DNA of 64,000 nt from NCBI GenBank assembly GCA_965223095.1, contig OZ244979.1, positions 806,001-870,000 on the forward strand, read 5' to 3'. The notes under the pieces are model-generated. The model ran no database searches and was not told where the DNA came from. It worked only from the letters and a program-made list of their open reading frames with translations. Both the position numbers and the translations under genes were made by a program. The DNA is from J054 sp965223095 (GTDB taxonomy: Bacteria > Pseudomonadota > Gammaproteobacteria > Steroidobacterales > GCA-2729495). Positions 62,322 through 64,000 of this stretch are shown piece by piece. Position 1 is the first letter of the stretch; each line of letters opens with the position of its first letter.

Positions 62322-63719
62322 TTAGAACGCCACGTTAACTTGGAACAGTCGCTCGACTTCATCGGTTTGGCGGCGATCGGTGATGAACAGGATCACATGA
62401 TCTTCTGCTTCAATCACCGTGTCGTGATGGGCCTCCATGATTCGCCCTTGACGCAAGATTGCGCTGATGCTGGTGCCGGGCGGCAAGGGGATGTCTTCTA
62501 CATTTCGGCCCACGACCTGGGACTCGTCCGGCGTACCGTGAGCCACGGCCTCGATGGCCTCGGCTTCACCGCGGCGCAGGGAATGCACTTTGACGACATC
62601 TCCTCGCCTAACGTGGGCCAGCAGGGCGCTGATGGTGACCTGCTGCGGTGAAATCGCGACGTCGATGGTGCCGCTTTCCACCAGCTCGGCGTAGGCCGGC
62701 CGATTGATTAGCGCCATGACTTTATTGCAGCCAAGTCGCTTCGCCAGCATGGCGGATAGTATGTTGGCTTCCTCGGCGTTTGTTAGGGAGACGAAGACAT
62801 CGGCGCTGTCGATGTTTTCCTCGAGCAACAGTTCTTCATCCGCTGCATCGCCATGCAAGACAATGGCTTTGCTGAGTCGTTCTGAGATCTGCCGGGCTTG
62901 ATCGCGGTTGCGTTCGATGACCTTGACTTGATTGGTATCTTCCAACGCCGAGGCGAGGCGGAAGCCGATATTGCCGCCACCGGCAATAACGACCCGACGT
63001 ACGGTGTCTTCGGGCCGGCGCAGTTCGTTCATCACCAAGCGCGAATCGTCCCGCCCGGCGATGAAAAAGACCTCATCGTCGTCGCAAATCAGCGTATTGC
63101 CGTCCGGCACAATGCTTTCACCGTTGCGATAGATGGCTGCGATGCGCGTTTCGACATTGGGAATATGTTCGTGCATCGATTTGATTTGTTCGCCCACTAA
63201 GCGACCGCCGCGGTGCGCCCGCGCGCCGATCAAACGCACCCGGCCATCGCCAAAATCCAAGGCCTGGAATGCGCCGGGAAAATGGATGAGCTGTTCAATA
63301 TGTTCTGTGACCAATTGTTCGGGGCTAATGAATACATCCACTGGAATCGCATGCTGTGAGAATAATTTCTTATTCTTGTCCTTCTCCTTAACATGCGCGG
63401 TGATGTACTCGGCATTGCGAATTCTGGCGATCTTCGTGGGTGTTTGAAAACAGGTATAGGCCACCTGACAGGCAATCATGTTGGTCTCGTCGCTATTCGT
63501 TAAGGCGATGACCATGTCAGCGTTCTTAGCGCCCGCCCGCTCGAGTACGGCGGGATAAGCCGCATGGCCTACAACGGTGCGAATGTCCAAACGATCTTGG
63601 AGTTCCCGTAAAGTCGATGCAGCGGTATCCACGACGGTGACTTCGTTGGTTTCGGCTCGAGCCAGTTGGTAGGCAGCGGTGGAGCCGACCTGACCGGCGC
63701 CTAGAATGAGTATATTCAT
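62322..63719 (-). CDS. trkA: Trk system potassium uptake protein TrkA
   Basis: 465 residues, cytoplasmic NAD(H)-binding regulator of TrkH. Two RCK units: MNILILGAGQVGSTAAYQLA (1-130) and RRVVIAGGGNIGFRLASALE (from about 240), each followed by an RCK-C domain. E. coli TrkA is 458. First gene of the trkAH-dctQM operon. Confidence 0.96.
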   Translation of the reverse strand: MNILILGAGQVGSTAAYQLARAETNEVTVVDTAASTLRELQDRLDIRTVVGHAAYPAVLERAGAKNADMVIALTNSDETNMIACQVAYTCFQTPTKIARIRNAEYITAHVKEKDKNKKLFSQHAIPVDVFISPEQLVTEHIEQLIHFPGAFQALDFGDGRVRLIGARAHRGGRLVGEQIKSMHEHIPNVETRIAAIYRNGESIVPDGNTLICDDDEVFFIAGRDDSRLVMNELRRPEDTVRRVVIAGGGNIGFRLASALEDTNQVKVIERNRDQARQISERLSKAIVLHGDAADEELLLEENIDSADVFVSLTNAEEANILSAMLAKRLGCNKVMALINRPAYAELVESGTIDVAISPQQVTISALLAHVRRGDVVKVHSLRRGEAEAIEAVAHGTPDESQVVGRNVEDIPLPPGTSISAILRQGRIMEAHHDTVIEAEDHVILFITDRRQTDEVERLFQVNVAF

Positions 63720-63755
63720 GTAGTGGCGGCGTTCCCTGCGCGGGCAGGCGGTATG

Positions 63756-64000
63756 TTACATCACTTCAAGGCCGGCATAAGCCATGACTAGCCATTTTGT
63801 GCCGGCTGTCTCAAAGTTTACCTGTACCCGTGCATGGGCGCCCCCACCTTCATAGTTCAGCACGACACCTTCGCCGAATTTGCCGTGCCGAACTCGCTGG
63901 CCCAAGACCAAACTGCCCTCTTCCCGCGGGGCGCTGCGCACCGTGCGTCGTTGTAGCGGCTGCGAGACGCGAATCGCGGGGCGTACTTCTTCCAACAGCT
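63756..64000 (-). CDS. uvrD: DNA helicase II UvrD, C-terminal end (partial)
   Basis: About 81 residues at the window edge, frame open past 64000. LGQRVRHGKFGEGVVLNYEGG, ARVQVNFETAGTKWLVMAYAGL is the typical UvrD C-terminal (Tudor-like) tail. The helicase core is outside the window. Confidence 0.9.
   Translation of the reverse strand, partial: LLEEVRPAIRVSQPLQRRTVRSAPREEGSLVLGQRVRHGKFGEGVVLNYEGGGAHARVQVNFETAGTKWLVMAYAGLEVM

Overview
The window looks like chromosome from a gammaproteobacterium. Housekeeping gene order supports this: glyQS, glnA-ntrBC with a sigma-54 promoter, the block rhodanese-grxC-secB-gpsA facing envC-ctpA-yibQ, tatABC, trkAH and uvrD. The lineage is not identified. I see no rRNA, tRNA or CRISPR array.

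Layout. 0-11.8 kb: glyQS (minus); glnA, a DUF4124 gene and ntrBC (plus); pyrD (minus) back to back with trmL (plus); rhodanese-grxC-secB-gpsA (minus). 11.9-18.5 kb: envC, ctpA, yibQ and the fluoride channel crcB (plus), then an accessory patch with hicAB, a GFA-type protein, DUF190, HIT, hotdog and DUF1330 proteins. 18.5-19.1 kb is non-coding and holds two inverted 85-bp palindromic elements with the same loop but different, compensated stems. 19.1-22.9 kb (minus): dtd, tatABC, a POT peptide transporter and a GIY-YIG gene that has no ordinary start codon. 23.3-30.1 kb (plus): a TRAP solute-binding lipoprotein and a complete five-gene oligopeptide ABC transporter. 30.4-34.3 kb: a very large secreted LamG/DUF4091 protein.

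34.5-55.2 kb is a polymorphic-toxin (Rhs/YD-repeat) island. It has one full-length exported Rhs protein with its immunity gene, three truncated Rhs cores, and a series of displaced C-terminal tips, most followed by a small candidate immunity gene (six are membrane or lipoproteins). Twelve tip modules start at the same 9-bp sequence TACAACTAC (the Tyr-Asn-Tyr codons). Core segments are repeated without length change (2088, 1419 and 657 bp), one of them inverted. MITE-like elements, a 92-bp repeat with a terminator, and a parE remnant mark the breakpoints. Next comes a patch of decayed genes: parE with a nonsense codon, a frameshifted DUF488 gene and its neighbour.

56.7-64 kb returns to ordinary chromosome: DUF1801, a secreted protein, a membrane/PH-like protein and TfoX_N (plus), then trkA-trkH-dctQ-dctM (minus) and the 3' end of uvrD. 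The TRAP permease genes lie 35 kb from the only TRAP solute-binding gene seen here.
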